Notes under the pieces: model-generated
Told to the model about the DNA's origin: nothing
Seen by the model: only the letters and a program-made list of their open reading frames with translations
Databases searched by the model: none
NCBI GenBank assembly: GCA_041910015.1
Contig: JAYRRR010000006.1
Location: 3,700 to 67,699 of the forward strand
Source: RPQJ01 sp041910015
GTDB taxonomy: Bacteria > Pseudomonadota > Gammaproteobacteria > Steroidobacterales > Steroidobacteraceae
Direction: 5' to 3'
Length of the DNA: 64,000 nucleotides
Shown: one piece after another, positions 34,227-42,511 of the stretch
Layout: each line of letters begins with the position of its first letter
Numbering within the stretch: the stretch's first letter is position 1
Translations under genes and position numbers: made by a program

Positions 34227-35267
34227 ATGAACGCGCCCGCTGGGGTCGTCTTCAACATCCAGCGTTTCTCGACGGACGACGGGCCCGGCATCCGCACGAC
34301 CGTGTTCCTGAAGGGTTGCCCGCTGCGCTGCAAGGCCTGCAGCAATCCGGAAGGCCTCGCCGCACGGCCGCAACTGCTCTACCGCACGTCGAAGTGCATC
34401 GGCGCGTCGCAGTGCGGCCGCTGCCTGCCGAAGTGCCCGGCACACGCGCTGTCGGTGGGTGAAGACGGCAAAGTGCGCGTCGACTTCGCGAGTTGCACGG
34501 ATTGCGGGTGCTGCGTCGAGGCGTGTCCGTCGCAGGCGCTCGAGATCGTCGGCAGGCAGATGAGCGTCGACCAGGTGCTCGCCGTCGTGGAGGCGGAGCA
34601 GGCGTTCCATTCCCGCTCGGGCGGCGGCATCACGCTCTCCGGCGGCGAAGTCCTGCGGCAGTCGAAGTTCGCGGCGGCGCTGCTCGAGGAAGCGCGCAGG
34701 CGCGGCATGACGACCGCGATCGAAACCTCCGGCATGGGCCGCTGGCAGGCGCTCGCGCGGCTGCTGCCCCACTGTGACAGCGTCCACTACGACATCAAGT
34801 GCCTCGACCGCGAGCGGCATCGGCGGTTCACGGGCCTGCCGAACGACCTGATCCTGCGCAACCTCCGCAGGCTCTGCGAGGTCTTTCCGCACGACCGCAT
34901 CGTCGTGCGCACGCCGTTCATCCCCGGGGTCAACGGCACGGTCGAGGACGTGCGCGCGATCGGCGGGTTCCTGCGCTCCATCGGTGACGACCTGCACTAC
35001 GAGTTGCTCCCGTACCATCGCTACGGCGAGGCCAAGTACGGTTTCCTGGGCATGACCCCGCCGATGACTTCCGTCGTGCCCGGCGCGGAAGCGGCGGCGA
35101 TTCATGCGGAACTCGCGCGTTACCGTGTCCGCGAGCGCGCCACGGTGCCGTTGTCGCCGCGACAGGGGCGGCCGCTGCTCGAGCGGATAGGGGTCAGGGT
35201 CGACCCGGAGGGGTCTGATCCCACCCGACCCCACCCGCGCAGAGGGGGCGCTCCCGCTGCAACCTGA
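34227..35267 (+). CDS. Glycyl radical enzyme activase (radical SAM)
   Basis: 346 residues. The radical-SAM cluster motif is C31-x3-C35-x2-C38 (GCPLRCKACSNPEG). Two extra ferredoxin-type [4Fe-4S] motifs follow: C57/C63/C66/C70 and C90/C93/C96/C100, typical of activases with inserted iron-sulfur domains rather than PflA. It uses SAM to install the radical on Gly820 of the neighbouring enzyme. The C-terminal ~25 residues are arginine/proline-rich and coincide with a repeat, so the true conserved end is near residue ~320. Confidence 0.94.
   Translation: MNAPAGVVFNIQRFSTDDGPGIRTTVFLKGCPLRCKACSNPEGLAARPQLLYRTSKCIGASQCGRCLPKCPAHALSVGEDGKVRVDFASCTDCGCCVEACPSQALEIVGRQMSVDQVLAVVEAEQAFHSRSGGGITLSGGEVLRQSKFAAALLEEARRRGMTTAIETSGMGRWQALARLLPHCDSVHYDIKCLDRERHRRFTGLPNDLILRNLRRLCEVFPHDRIVVRTPFIPGVNGTVEDVRAIGGFLRSIGDDLHYELLPYHRYGEAKYGFLGMTPPMTSVVPGAEAAAIHAELARYRVRERATVPLSPRQGRPLLERIGVRVDPEGSDPTRPHPRRGGAPAAT
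35189..35237. repeat. GGGGTC/GACCCC-type repeat inside the activase 3' end
   Basis: The stretch contains GGGGTCAG, GTCGACCC, GGGGTCTGATCCC and CCGACCCC in close succession, the same word family as the inverted repeat after ffh. It lies in the last codons of the activase and converts them to a low-complexity tail. Confidence 0.45.
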
Positions 35268-35353
35268 GGCACACTGGCTGCAACCGCGGGCGCATTGGTC
35301 CCGCGACGTCACGCGAATACTGCGACCTCACGTACACGACAGGAGTCCGCAAC

Positions 35354-36403
35354 ATGTATTTCGCAGACGACGCGCTGCTCCCCGAGAACCAGGACGAACT
35401 GATCATCACGGCCGCACCCTACGGCCCCGAGTGGCTGCCCTCGGACTTCCCGGAAGACGTCCCGGTCACGCTCGACGAGCAGGTGCAGAAGGCCGTCGAC
35501 TGCTGGAACGCCGGCGCCACGGTGCTGCACGTCCACGTCCGCGAGGCCGACGGCAAGGGCAGCAAGCGGCTGTCGATGTTCAACGAACTGATCGCGCGCC
35601 TGCGCGATCGCATCCCGGAGATGGTGCTGCAGGTCGGCGGCTCGATCTCGTTCTCGCCGGAGAACGACGGCGACCGGGCCAGATGGCTCCGTTACGACAC
35701 GCGTCATCTGCTCGCCGATCTCACGCCCAAGCCCGACCAGGTGACGATCGTGGTCAATACCTCGCAGATGAACATCATGGAGCTCATGAGCGCCGACGAC
35801 ACGCAGGGCACGCAGTATGCGAATCCGGCCGTCCGCTCCGCCTGGAGTGACATGGTCGTCGACGCGACGCCGTCGTTCTTCATCGAGCATCTGCAGCGGC
35901 TGCGCGCCGCCGGCATCCAGCCGTATTTCATGCTGGCGCACGTCGCGCAGCTCGAGACCTGCGAGCGGCTGATCCGGCGTGGGCAGTACATGGGGCCCTT
36001 CAACCACTGCTACGTCGCGATCGGCGGCGGCGCCGCGGGGCCCGATCCGTTCCAGATGATGGACTACGTGCGTCGCTCCCCGCAGGGTGGCGTGCTGCAG
36101 ATCGAGGGCATCATGCGCAACGTGCCGCCGATGATGGCGATGGCGATCGCGATGGGCCTGCACGTGCGTGTCGGCATCGAGGACAACCTCTGGCGGCGCA
36201 GTGGCGAGCGCTTCACCTCGGTGCAGCAGGTCGAGCAGATGGTGCGGCTCGCGCGCGAACTCGGCCGCGACGTGGCGACGGGCACCGACGCACGGCGCAT
36301 CCTCCGGGTCGGTACGGTCTACGACAGCGTCGACGAGACGCTGCAGGCGCTCGGCATGTCGCCGAATCGCAAGCCGGGACAGCGGGGCTTCCTTGTCGGC
36401 TGA
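35354..36403 (+). CDS. Beta-keto acid cleavage enzyme (BKACE, DUF849 family)
   Basis: 349 residues of a TIM barrel. The Zn-binding motif VLHVHVRE supplies His59 and His61. Later signatures are GGSISFSPENDG, QVTIVVNTSQMN and LGRDVATGTDARRIL. BKACE enzymes react a beta-keto acid with acetyl-CoA to give acetoacetate plus a CoA thioester; in this way the 3-keto-5-aminohexanoate enzyme acts, and a member is reported in anaerobic phloroglucinol degradation (triacetate cleavage), which would suit the neighbouring transhydroxylase-like operon. The actual substrate is not known. It lies downstream of the activase and is followed directly by the AraC regulator. Confidence 0.88.
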   Translation: MYFADDALLPENQDELIITAAPYGPEWLPSDFPEDVPVTLDEQVQKAVDCWNAGATVLHVHVREADGKGSKRLSMFNELIARLRDRIPEMVLQVGGSISFSPENDGDRARWLRYDTRHLLADLTPKPDQVTIVVNTSQMNIMELMSADDTQGTQYANPAVRSAWSDMVVDATPSFFIEHLQRLRAAGIQPYFMLAHVAQLETCERLIRRGQYMGPFNHCYVAIGGGAAGPDPFQMMDYVRRSPQGGVLQIEGIMRNVPPMMAMAIAMGLHVRVGIEDNLWRRSGERFTSVQQVEQMVRLARELGRDVATGTDARRILRVGTVYDSVDETLQALGMSPNRKPGQRGFLVG

Positions 36404-37523
36404 GCGCAAAATCGCGTCGCGCGGCTCGGGTCGCGCAAGCGCATCCACCGGGCCGGCGGCGACGCCGGCGCGGCCGGTGCCGGGCGATACGAGCTGTCCC
36501 GTCGGCGCGCTGTCGGAATTGCCGAACCTGCTGCGCGAGGCCGGCAACGACCCCTGGCAGCTGCTCGAATCGTTCGGCGTCACGCCGGCGATCATGGCGC
36601 AGCCGATGACGCCCGTGCCCTTGCGCCTGCACGGTCAGATCATGCAGGCGGCGGCCGACGCCATGGGGCGGGACGACCTCGGGCTGCTGGTTGGCCAGAG
36701 GTCGACCATGGAGAACGCCGGGCCGCTGCGCCTGCTGGTGCAGAACGCCCGCACGACGCGCGACGCCGTCGACGGCCTCGTGCGCTACCTGGGCCTGTGG
36801 TTCCATGGCATCCAGCTCAACCTGACGCGCGACCAGGGCTACGCCTGCCTGTCGATCTCGGTCGACAGGCGCTTTCCCGGTCGCGATCACGTGCTGACGG
36901 GCTTCCTCGCGGCGCTGGTGAAGCAGCTCGAGGCGATCTTCCCGCGAAGCTGGCGGCCGTCGCTCGTGCACATTTCGTACCGGCGGCCGCCATCGGCCGC
37001 GAAATACGCGCGGTTCTTCCGCGCACCCGTGCTCTACGACCAGCCGCGCCACGCGGTGTTCTTCCCGGCGTCCGCGCTGGACGAGACACGACCGGGCTCG
37101 CAGCAGATGCTCGAATCGTTTCTGCGCGGCTACTTGGGCGATCTGGAGGCGCGCGAGCAGCCCGATTTCGTGTCGCGCGTGCGCCACGTGATCGAGAACC
37201 TGCTCGCGAGCGGGCATTGCTCGATCGAGCGCGTCGCCGAGCTGTTCTCGGTCCATCGCGTGACGCTGCACCGCCACCTGAGCGGTTACGGCACCACGTT
37301 CGAGCAGTTGCTCGACGAATCGCGCTGCGAACTCGCGCAGCGCATGCTCGAGCAGACGGACCTGCCGGTCGGCGAGATCGCGACGGCGATCGGCTACGGT
37401 TCGGCGGGAAGCTTCGTCCGCGCCTACAAGCGCTGGCACGGGATCACGCCGGGTGCCGGCCGGCGACGTCGGCCACAGCCCGGACGCACCGGGTCTGCGA
37501 TGCGGCTCGCGCCGCGGACGTGA
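36393..37523 (+). CDS. AraC-family transcriptional regulator
   Basis: 376 residues from a TTG that overlaps the BKACE end; a GTG at 36477 is an alternative start giving about 348 residues and a sequence beginning close to the conserved region. The N-terminal ligand-binding half (SELPNLLREAGNDPWQLLESFGV) is of the arabinose-binding-like type, and the C-terminal half has two HTH segments (ENLLASGHCSIERVAELFSVHRVTLHRHL and ATAIGYGSAGSFVRAYKRW). It is the likely regulator of the glycyl radical enzyme operon in which it lies. Confidence 0.85.
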   Translation: MSAERKIASRGSGRASASTGPAATPARPVPGDTSCPVGALSELPNLLREAGNDPWQLLESFGVTPAIMAQPMTPVPLRLHGQIMQAAADAMGRDDLGLLVGQRSTMENAGPLRLLVQNARTTRDAVDGLVRYLGLWFHGIQLNLTRDQGYACLSISVDRRFPGRDHVLTGFLAALVKQLEAIFPRSWRPSLVHISYRRPPSAAKYARFFRAPVLYDQPRHAVFFPASALDETRPGSQQMLESFLRGYLGDLEAREQPDFVSRVRHVIENLLASGHCSIERVAELFSVHRVTLHRHLSGYGTTFEQLLDESRCELAQRMLEQTDLPVGEIATAIGYGSAGSFVRAYKRWHGITPGAGRRRRPQPGRTGSAMRLAPRT

Positions 37524-37559
37524 CGGACGCGCATCGATCACGGGGGATGAGGGGGAGCC

Positions 37560-38888
37560 ATGGGAGGGTACACAGCGCCACCGGTCGACGACGTTGTCGC
37601 GCGCCGTGGCAGCTCGTCCCGATTCTACGCCTGGGTCGTGTTCGCGCTGACCTGCGGCCTGATGCTGTCGGATTACGTTTCGCGACAGGTCATCACGCCA
37701 ATCTTCCCGTTGTTGAAGGGCGAATGGTCGCTGACCGACATGCAGCTCGGGGCACTGGTGAGCGTCGTGGCCCTGATCGTCGGCGTGGGCTCACTGCCGA
37801 TCGCGCTGGCCGCGGACCGCTGGGGCCGCGTGCGCAGCATCAGCGTCATGGCTGGTCTCTGGGGCATCGCCACCGTCGGTTGCGGGCTCGCGCAGACCTA
37901 CGGGCAGATGATGTTCGCGCGCGCGCTGGTCGGGCTGGGGGAGGCGGGGTACGGCAGCGCGGGGTCGGCCATCCTGTTCCACGTGTTCCCGAGGCGTCGT
38001 CACGCGGTCGTTGGTGCCGCATTCCTCGCCGCCGCGTTGTTCGGCACCGTGGGTGGCGTGTTGGCCGGCGGCGTGATCTCGACGCGCTACGGCTGGCGCA
38101 CGGCCTTCATCGGCGTCGGCATCGCCGGCCTGCTGCTCGTCGCGCTGTACCCGTTCGTCGTGCGCGATTATGAGACGGTGCCACTGCTCAAGACCGATGC
38201 CGCGGGCGCCCCGGCGCGACGCATGCGCGTCGGCGAGACCGTGCGCGAACTCTTCGCGACGCGCACCGCGATCCTCACCTACGTCGCGAGCGGTTGCCAG
38301 ATGTTCGTCACCGGCGCGGTCGTCGCGTGGATCCCGAGCTACCTGAGTCGCTACTGCGGTCTCGCCGCCGACGAGGCCGCGATGCAGGCCGCCGTGGTCG
38401 TGCTCGTCGCAGGTGTCGGTATGATCGCGACCGGATGGACGGTGGACACGCTCGGCATCCGCGACAAGCGCAACAAGCTGCGAGTTCCGGCGGCCTACTG
38501 CGTGCTGTCGGCGATCGTGCTCGCCACTGCGTTCGCGCTGCCGCCCGGCACGATGCAGTTCGGCGCGATCCTCGTCGGCATGTTCGCCGCGGGTGCACAC
38601 ACGGGCGCCACCGGCGCCGTCATCAGCGACGTGACGCACCCGGGGTTGCGTGCCACGGCACTCGCCACCGTCGTGCTCGGCAACAACCTGATCGGTCTCG
38701 CGCCGGGCCCGCTGGTGGTCGGCACGCTCTCGGACGCCTTCGGGCTCAAGCTGGCGCTGACGACCGCCGCATTGGCCGGCATCCTGTCGGCCATCTGCTT
38801 CCTGCTCGCGGCACGTGCCTATGAACACGAAGCGGGCCGGTGTGACGCATGGGTGTCCGGCGCCGCAACGGCGCGGGCCGCAGTCTGA
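37560..38888 (+). CDS. Major facilitator superfamily permease
   Basis: 442 residues with twelve predicted membrane helices. The loop 2-3 motif is ALAADRWGRVRS (MFS motif A, G-x3-D-R-x-G-R-R/K-type). The large central loop lies near residue 210-225. The type resembles aromatic-acid or sugar-acid/H+ symporters of the ACS-like group. It lies 36 bp after the AraC gene and ten bases before the SDR gene, hence a likely importer of the operon's substrate. Confidence 0.9.
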   Translation: MGGYTAPPVDDVVARRGSSSRFYAWVVFALTCGLMLSDYVSRQVITPIFPLLKGEWSLTDMQLGALVSVVALIVGVGSLPIALAADRWGRVRSISVMAGLWGIATVGCGLAQTYGQMMFARALVGLGEAGYGSAGSAILFHVFPRRRHAVVGAAFLAAALFGTVGGVLAGGVISTRYGWRTAFIGVGIAGLLLVALYPFVVRDYETVPLLKTDAAGAPARRMRVGETVRELFATRTAILTYVASGCQMFVTGAVVAWIPSYLSRYCGLAADEAAMQAAVVVLVAGVGMIATGWTVDTLGIRDKRNKLRVPAAYCVLSAIVLATAFALPPGTMQFGAILVGMFAAGAHTGATGAVISDVTHPGLRATALATVVLGNNLIGLAPGPLVVGTLSDAFGLKLALTTAALAGILSAICFLLAARAYEHEAGRCDAWVSGAATARAAV

Positions 38889-38898
38889 CCAGGAGAAC

Positions 38899-39714
38899 AT
38901 GATGGAACTCGAAGGCAAGACCGCGATCGTGACCGGCGCCGGGCGCGGCATCGGCGCCGGCATCGCGCGCGTGCTCGCGCGTGAGGGCGCGCGTGTCGTC
39001 GTCATGGGTCGTCATGGCGCGGAAACCGGCCCCGTGGCCGAGTCGATCGCGGCGGCGGGCGGCCAGGCGATATCGGTCGTCGCCGACGTGACGCGGTGGG
39101 ACACGCTCGAGGCCATGGTGCGGGCCTCCCTCGATCGCTTCGAACGCATCGACATCCTCGTCAACAACGCCGGCACCGAGGGTGTCCCGCGGCTGCTCGC
39201 CGACATCGCCGTCGAGCAGTGGGACCGTATCCTCGACGTGAACTTGAAGGGCGTGTTCCTGTGCTGCAAGGCCGTGGTGCCCGCGATGGCCGACGGCGGC
39301 CGGATCGTCAACATCGGTTCGATCGCGGGCCAGCGCATGACCTTCTTCGGCAGTCTCGATTACACGGTGTCCAAGCACGGGGTCGAAGGCTTGACGCGGC
39401 ACCTCGCCTGGGAACTGGCCGACCGGCGCATCACGGTCAATTCGATCTGCCCGGGCGGGGTCCTCACGCCGCTCATGGAGGAGGGGACCTCGGCCGAGTT
39501 CCGCGACAAGGTGACGCGGAGGCTCGTGCCGCTCGGGCGCATGTGCACGATGGAGGAGATCGGCGAGGCGGTGAGTTTCCTCGCGAGCGACCGCGCGCGG
39601 ATGATCACCGGCCAGTCGCTCGCGGTGGACGGCGGCACGCTGACCGGCTACGGCGAGGACCTGCGACCGGTCATCCGGGGCCGCATGGCGGCCGCGGCCG
39701 CGGGCGGGCATTGA
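38899..39714 (+). CDS. Short-chain dehydrogenase/reductase
   Basis: 271 residues from ATG-ATG, with AGGAGA just upstream. Classical SDR: NAD(P) motif TGAGRGIGAGIA (residues ~13-24), NNAGTEG, and catalytic Ser-Tyr-Lys with YTVSKHG (Tyr about residue 155, Lys four later) preceded by the Ser in GSIAGQRM. Arg rather than Asp after the second strand would be needed to prefer NADPH; the sequence here is VVVMGRHG, consistent with NADP(H). It acts on an alcohol or ketone of the pathway. Confidence 0.92.
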   Translation: MMELEGKTAIVTGAGRGIGAGIARVLAREGARVVVMGRHGAETGPVAESIAAAGGQAISVVADVTRWDTLEAMVRASLDRFERIDILVNNAGTEGVPRLLADIAVEQWDRILDVNLKGVFLCCKAVVPAMADGGRIVNIGSIAGQRMTFFGSLDYTVSKHGVEGLTRHLAWELADRRITVNSICPGGVLTPLMEEGTSAEFRDKVTRRLVPLGRMCTMEEIGEAVSFLASDRARMITGQSLAVDGGTLTGYGEDLRPVIRGRMAAAAAGGH

Positions 39715-39757
39715 CCCGGCGTCGCCCACACCTGTGGCATCGAGGGAGACGACGGAC

Positions 39758-40558
39758 ATGACGCACGATACGGGTCGGGATGGCGCGTGCCCCGACCGCG
39801 ACGCCGCGATCGGCGGTCCCTGGGACGCGGCGCTCGAACAAGTGCGCGCGTGGGATCCGGCCTGGGCCGAGACCTGTCTGCGCATGTGCACCAACCCGTG
39901 GCGCAGTGGCGTGCTGTCGCGCCGGCTCGTCGAACTCATCGGCATCATGCTCAACGCCCAGTGCACGAACCTCGATCCGGGTGGAACCCGGCGGCACGTC
40001 CGCGCGGCGCTCGAGGCGGGTGCGACGGGCGAGGAAATCCTGTTCGTGCTCGAGTGCGCGGCGCTCGGCGGCATCCACTCGTGCAGCCTCGGCGCACCGA
40101 TTCTCGTCGAGGAGGCGCGCGCCGCAGGCCGGGCCGTGGCGCCGCCCGCGGCAGTGCCCACGCCGACCTGCGACCGGCTGCGCGCCATCGGCCAGTGGAA
40201 CCCCGCGTGGGACGACTTCTACGCTCTCGATCCGGCCTGGACCGAGGAGTTCATCGCGACCGGCATCCCGGTTTACACGAGCGGCGTGCTGCCGGCAAAG
40301 GAAGTCGAACTCCTCTGCATCGCCTTCGACGCGTCCTTCACGCATCTCTACGCGCCCGGCACGCGCCGCCACGTGCGGGCGGCGCTCGCGGCCGGAGCGA
40401 CCGTGGAGGAGATCATGGAAGTGCTCAAGCTCTGCGTCGTGCAGGGCGTGCAATCCTGCAACCTCGGCGTGCCGATCCTCGCCGAGGAGCTGGCGCGATG
40501 GGAGCGCGCGCCGGTGGATGCGACGACGTCCGGCCGTTGCGACGAGCGTGCGCCATGA
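39758..40558 (+). CDS. Double carboxymuconolactone-decarboxylase-like (AhpD-fold) protein
   Basis: 266 residues with two copies of the same helical repeat: residues ~20-125 (WDPAWAETCLRMC ... LDPGGTRRHVRAALEAGATGEEILFVLECAALGGIHSC) and ~145-260 (LDPAWTEEFIATG ... LYAPGTRRHVRAALAAGATVEEIMEVLKLCVVQGVQSC). The AhpD peroxidase motif E-x-CxxC-x2-H is absent, so decarboxylase/lyase or structural roles are likelier than peroxidase. The final ATGA overlaps the exporter gene. Such proteins often accompany aromatic or lactone degradation; its actual reaction is unknown. Confidence 0.85.
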   Translation: MTHDTGRDGACPDRDAAIGGPWDAALEQVRAWDPAWAETCLRMCTNPWRSGVLSRRLVELIGIMLNAQCTNLDPGGTRRHVRAALEAGATGEEILFVLECAALGGIHSCSLGAPILVEEARAAGRAVAPPAAVPTPTCDRLRAIGQWNPAWDDFYALDPAWTEEFIATGIPVYTSGVLPAKEVELLCIAFDASFTHLYAPGTRRHVRAALAAGATVEEIMEVLKLCVVQGVQSCNLGVPILAEELARWERAPVDATTSGRCDERAP

Positions 40559-41553
40559 GCGCGTCGCGCCTGCACCTGCTGCTGCCCGGCTTCGTCATCG
40601 CCGGGCTCGTGGCGCTCGCGGCCTCGTGGCTCGCCGAGCACTACGGCGCTCCGGTCATGCTGTTCGCGCTGCTGCTCGGCATGGCCGTCAACTTCCTGTC
40701 GCAGGACGAGCGCTGCCGGCCCGGCATCGACTTCGCGTCGCGCAGCGTGCTGCGGCTCGGCGTCGCGCTGCTGGGCGCGCGCATCACGCACGCGCAGGTG
40801 CAGTCACTGGGCGGCGCGGCGCTCGTGCTGACGGCGGGCGCCGTGGTGCTCACCATGGCCTGTGGCGTGCTGCTCGCTCGCGCGACGCGCCAGTCGACGG
40901 CGTACGGACTGTTGACGGGCGGCTCCGTGGCCATCTGCGGCGCCTCAGCCGCGCTCGCGATCGCCTCTGTCCTGCCGCGCCACGCAGACCACGAACGCGA
41001 CACGGTCATGACGGTCGTGGCGGTCACGGCGCTGTCGACGGTGGCGATGGTGCTTTATCCGCTGGTGGCGGCCGCTGCAGGGTTCGACGCACGTGCGTCG
41101 GGCGTGTTCCTCGGCGCGACGATCCACGACGTGGCGCAGGTCGTGGGCGCGGGCTACAGCGTGTCGGCCGAGGCGGGCGATACGGCGACCATCGTCAAGC
41201 TGTTTCGCGTCGCGCTGCTGCTGCCGGTCGTGTTCACGATCTCGTTTGCGCTGCGCCGCTCCGGCGCGGGTGCCGGAGGCGGGCGCGGCCAGACTCCGCC
41301 GCTGCTGCCCGTCTTCCTGCTCGGCTTCGCGGCGCTCGTGGTCGTGAACTCGCTCGGCTGGCTGCCGCCGCTCGCGGCTGGTTCGCTGCAACAAGCTTCG
41401 CGCTGGTGCCTGCTGGTGGCGATCGCGGCGCTCGGCACCCGCACCTCGCTCGGCGAGCTCGCGCGCGTCGGCTGGCGGCCGGTCTCCCTGATCCTCGCCG
41501 AGACGCTGTTCGTCGGCGTGTTCGTGCTCGCGGGTCTGGCGCTGCTGCGCTGA
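40555..41553 (+). CDS. YeiH-type putative sulfate/sulfite exporter family membrane protein
   Basis: 332 residues with about ten hydrophobic helices. Family blocks visible: YGAPVMLFALLLGMAVNFL, FASRSVLRLGVALLGARIT, YGLLTGGSVAICGASAALAI and GVFLGATIHDVAQVVGAGYSVS. Relatives in taurine-degrading operons (TauZ-like) are thought to export sulfate or sulfite. The start overlaps the preceding stop (ATGA), so it is coexpressed with the glycyl radical enzyme operon. Substrate for this copy is unproven. Confidence 0.88.
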   Translation: MSASRLHLLLPGFVIAGLVALAASWLAEHYGAPVMLFALLLGMAVNFLSQDERCRPGIDFASRSVLRLGVALLGARITHAQVQSLGGAALVLTAGAVVLTMACGVLLARATRQSTAYGLLTGGSVAICGASAALAIASVLPRHADHERDTVMTVVAVTALSTVAMVLYPLVAAAAGFDARASGVFLGATIHDVAQVVGAGYSVSAEAGDTATIVKLFRVALLLPVVFTISFALRRSGAGAGGGRGQTPPLLPVFLLGFAALVVVNSLGWLPPLAAGSLQQASRWCLLVAIAALGTRTSLGELARVGWRPVSLILAETLFVGVFVLAGLALLR

Positions 41554-41599
41554 GGAAACATCGGCCGGCCGGCACCGATACCGCGAGGCGGCGAACGGC

Positions 41600-42344
41600 G
41601 AAGGCCCCCGGTGCGCAGGCAGCCGGCGGCACCCGCAGCGTGACGCGGTCCACCGTCTTGCCGAAGAAGTGATAGCCGGAACCGCCTGCGGCCAGCAGTC
41701 CGAGCAACTCGTCGGCCTGCCGCACACGCGCTCCGCCGATGACGGTGGCGCCGCGCCGCATGTGGGGGTTCGCCACCAGCGTGGCCGTCGGTCCGATCAC
41801 CGCCGCTTCCTTGCCTGGCCGCAGCGGTTGCAGCAGGCCCTCCAGCGTGCCGTTGAGCAACGACGTGCCCGTGGTGATGAGCACGTCGGCTTCGGGGATC
41901 ACTTCCGCAGCGCGCTCGACCGGGATGAAGTGCGGCAGCTCCTCGGGTTCCAAAGTCGCCGGTTCGAGTTCCAGGACGTTGAAGGGCTGTTGTCGCCGGT
42001 GCAGTTCGCGCATTTAGGGAGGAAAGGTGCCAACCAGCGCCACCCGCTGATCCGGCGCAATGGCCGGTTGCCCGGCACAGGTCCTGCGGCCGATACAGGT
42101 CGTCCAGCAGCGCGGCCGCGTTGCGCCCCGCGATCTTGCCCGGCACCGGCATCGCCCGGGCCGAACTCGGGCAGCACACCGCCTCGGGCACGCCCTCGAT
42201 CGGCGTGGCGCAAAGACCGCCCGCGCCATTGGAGAGCTTGACGCCGGCGAAGAAGATGCCAAGCCCCACGCGTTCGACGGACAAGGTGCCGGCGTCGCGG
42301 CCCAGACGCTCGAGCACGGTGGTGTGCAGGTCGGAGAGCAGACT

Positions 42345-42350
<6 letters not shown>
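41600..42350 (-). pseudogene. DUF4213/DUF364-type Rossmann-like protein, frameshifted
   Basis: Read on the minus strand, the pieces are LLSDLHTTVLERLG...VERVGLGIFFAGVKLSNGAGGLCATPIEGV near the start, then (after a shift) IAPDQRVALVGTFPP ending at a stop, and then (in another frame) MRELHRRQQPFNVLELEPATLEPEELP..EADVLITTGTSLLNGTLEGLL..GKEAAVIGPTATL..FFGKTVDRVTLRV. These match the order of DUF4213 plus DUF364 domains, linked to chelated-metal or cofactor binding. At least two frameshifts and a missing natural end make it inactive. It lies directly downstream of the tRNA-Leu 3' end. Confidence 0.6.
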
Positions 42351-42429
<79 letters not shown>

Positions 42430-42511
42430 AAAGGTTGCGGCCGGGCACGGAGGCCGGGCTGGAAGGCCGGGCAATTTACTGACGCCCCTCCAGCCTGTCA
42501 ATCTAACGCAA

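Noticed and set aside
34227..35267. Activase C-terminal tail as a functional extra domain
   Set aside because: It coincides with a GGGGTC-type repeat and is low complexity, so it is likely a by-product of the repeat.
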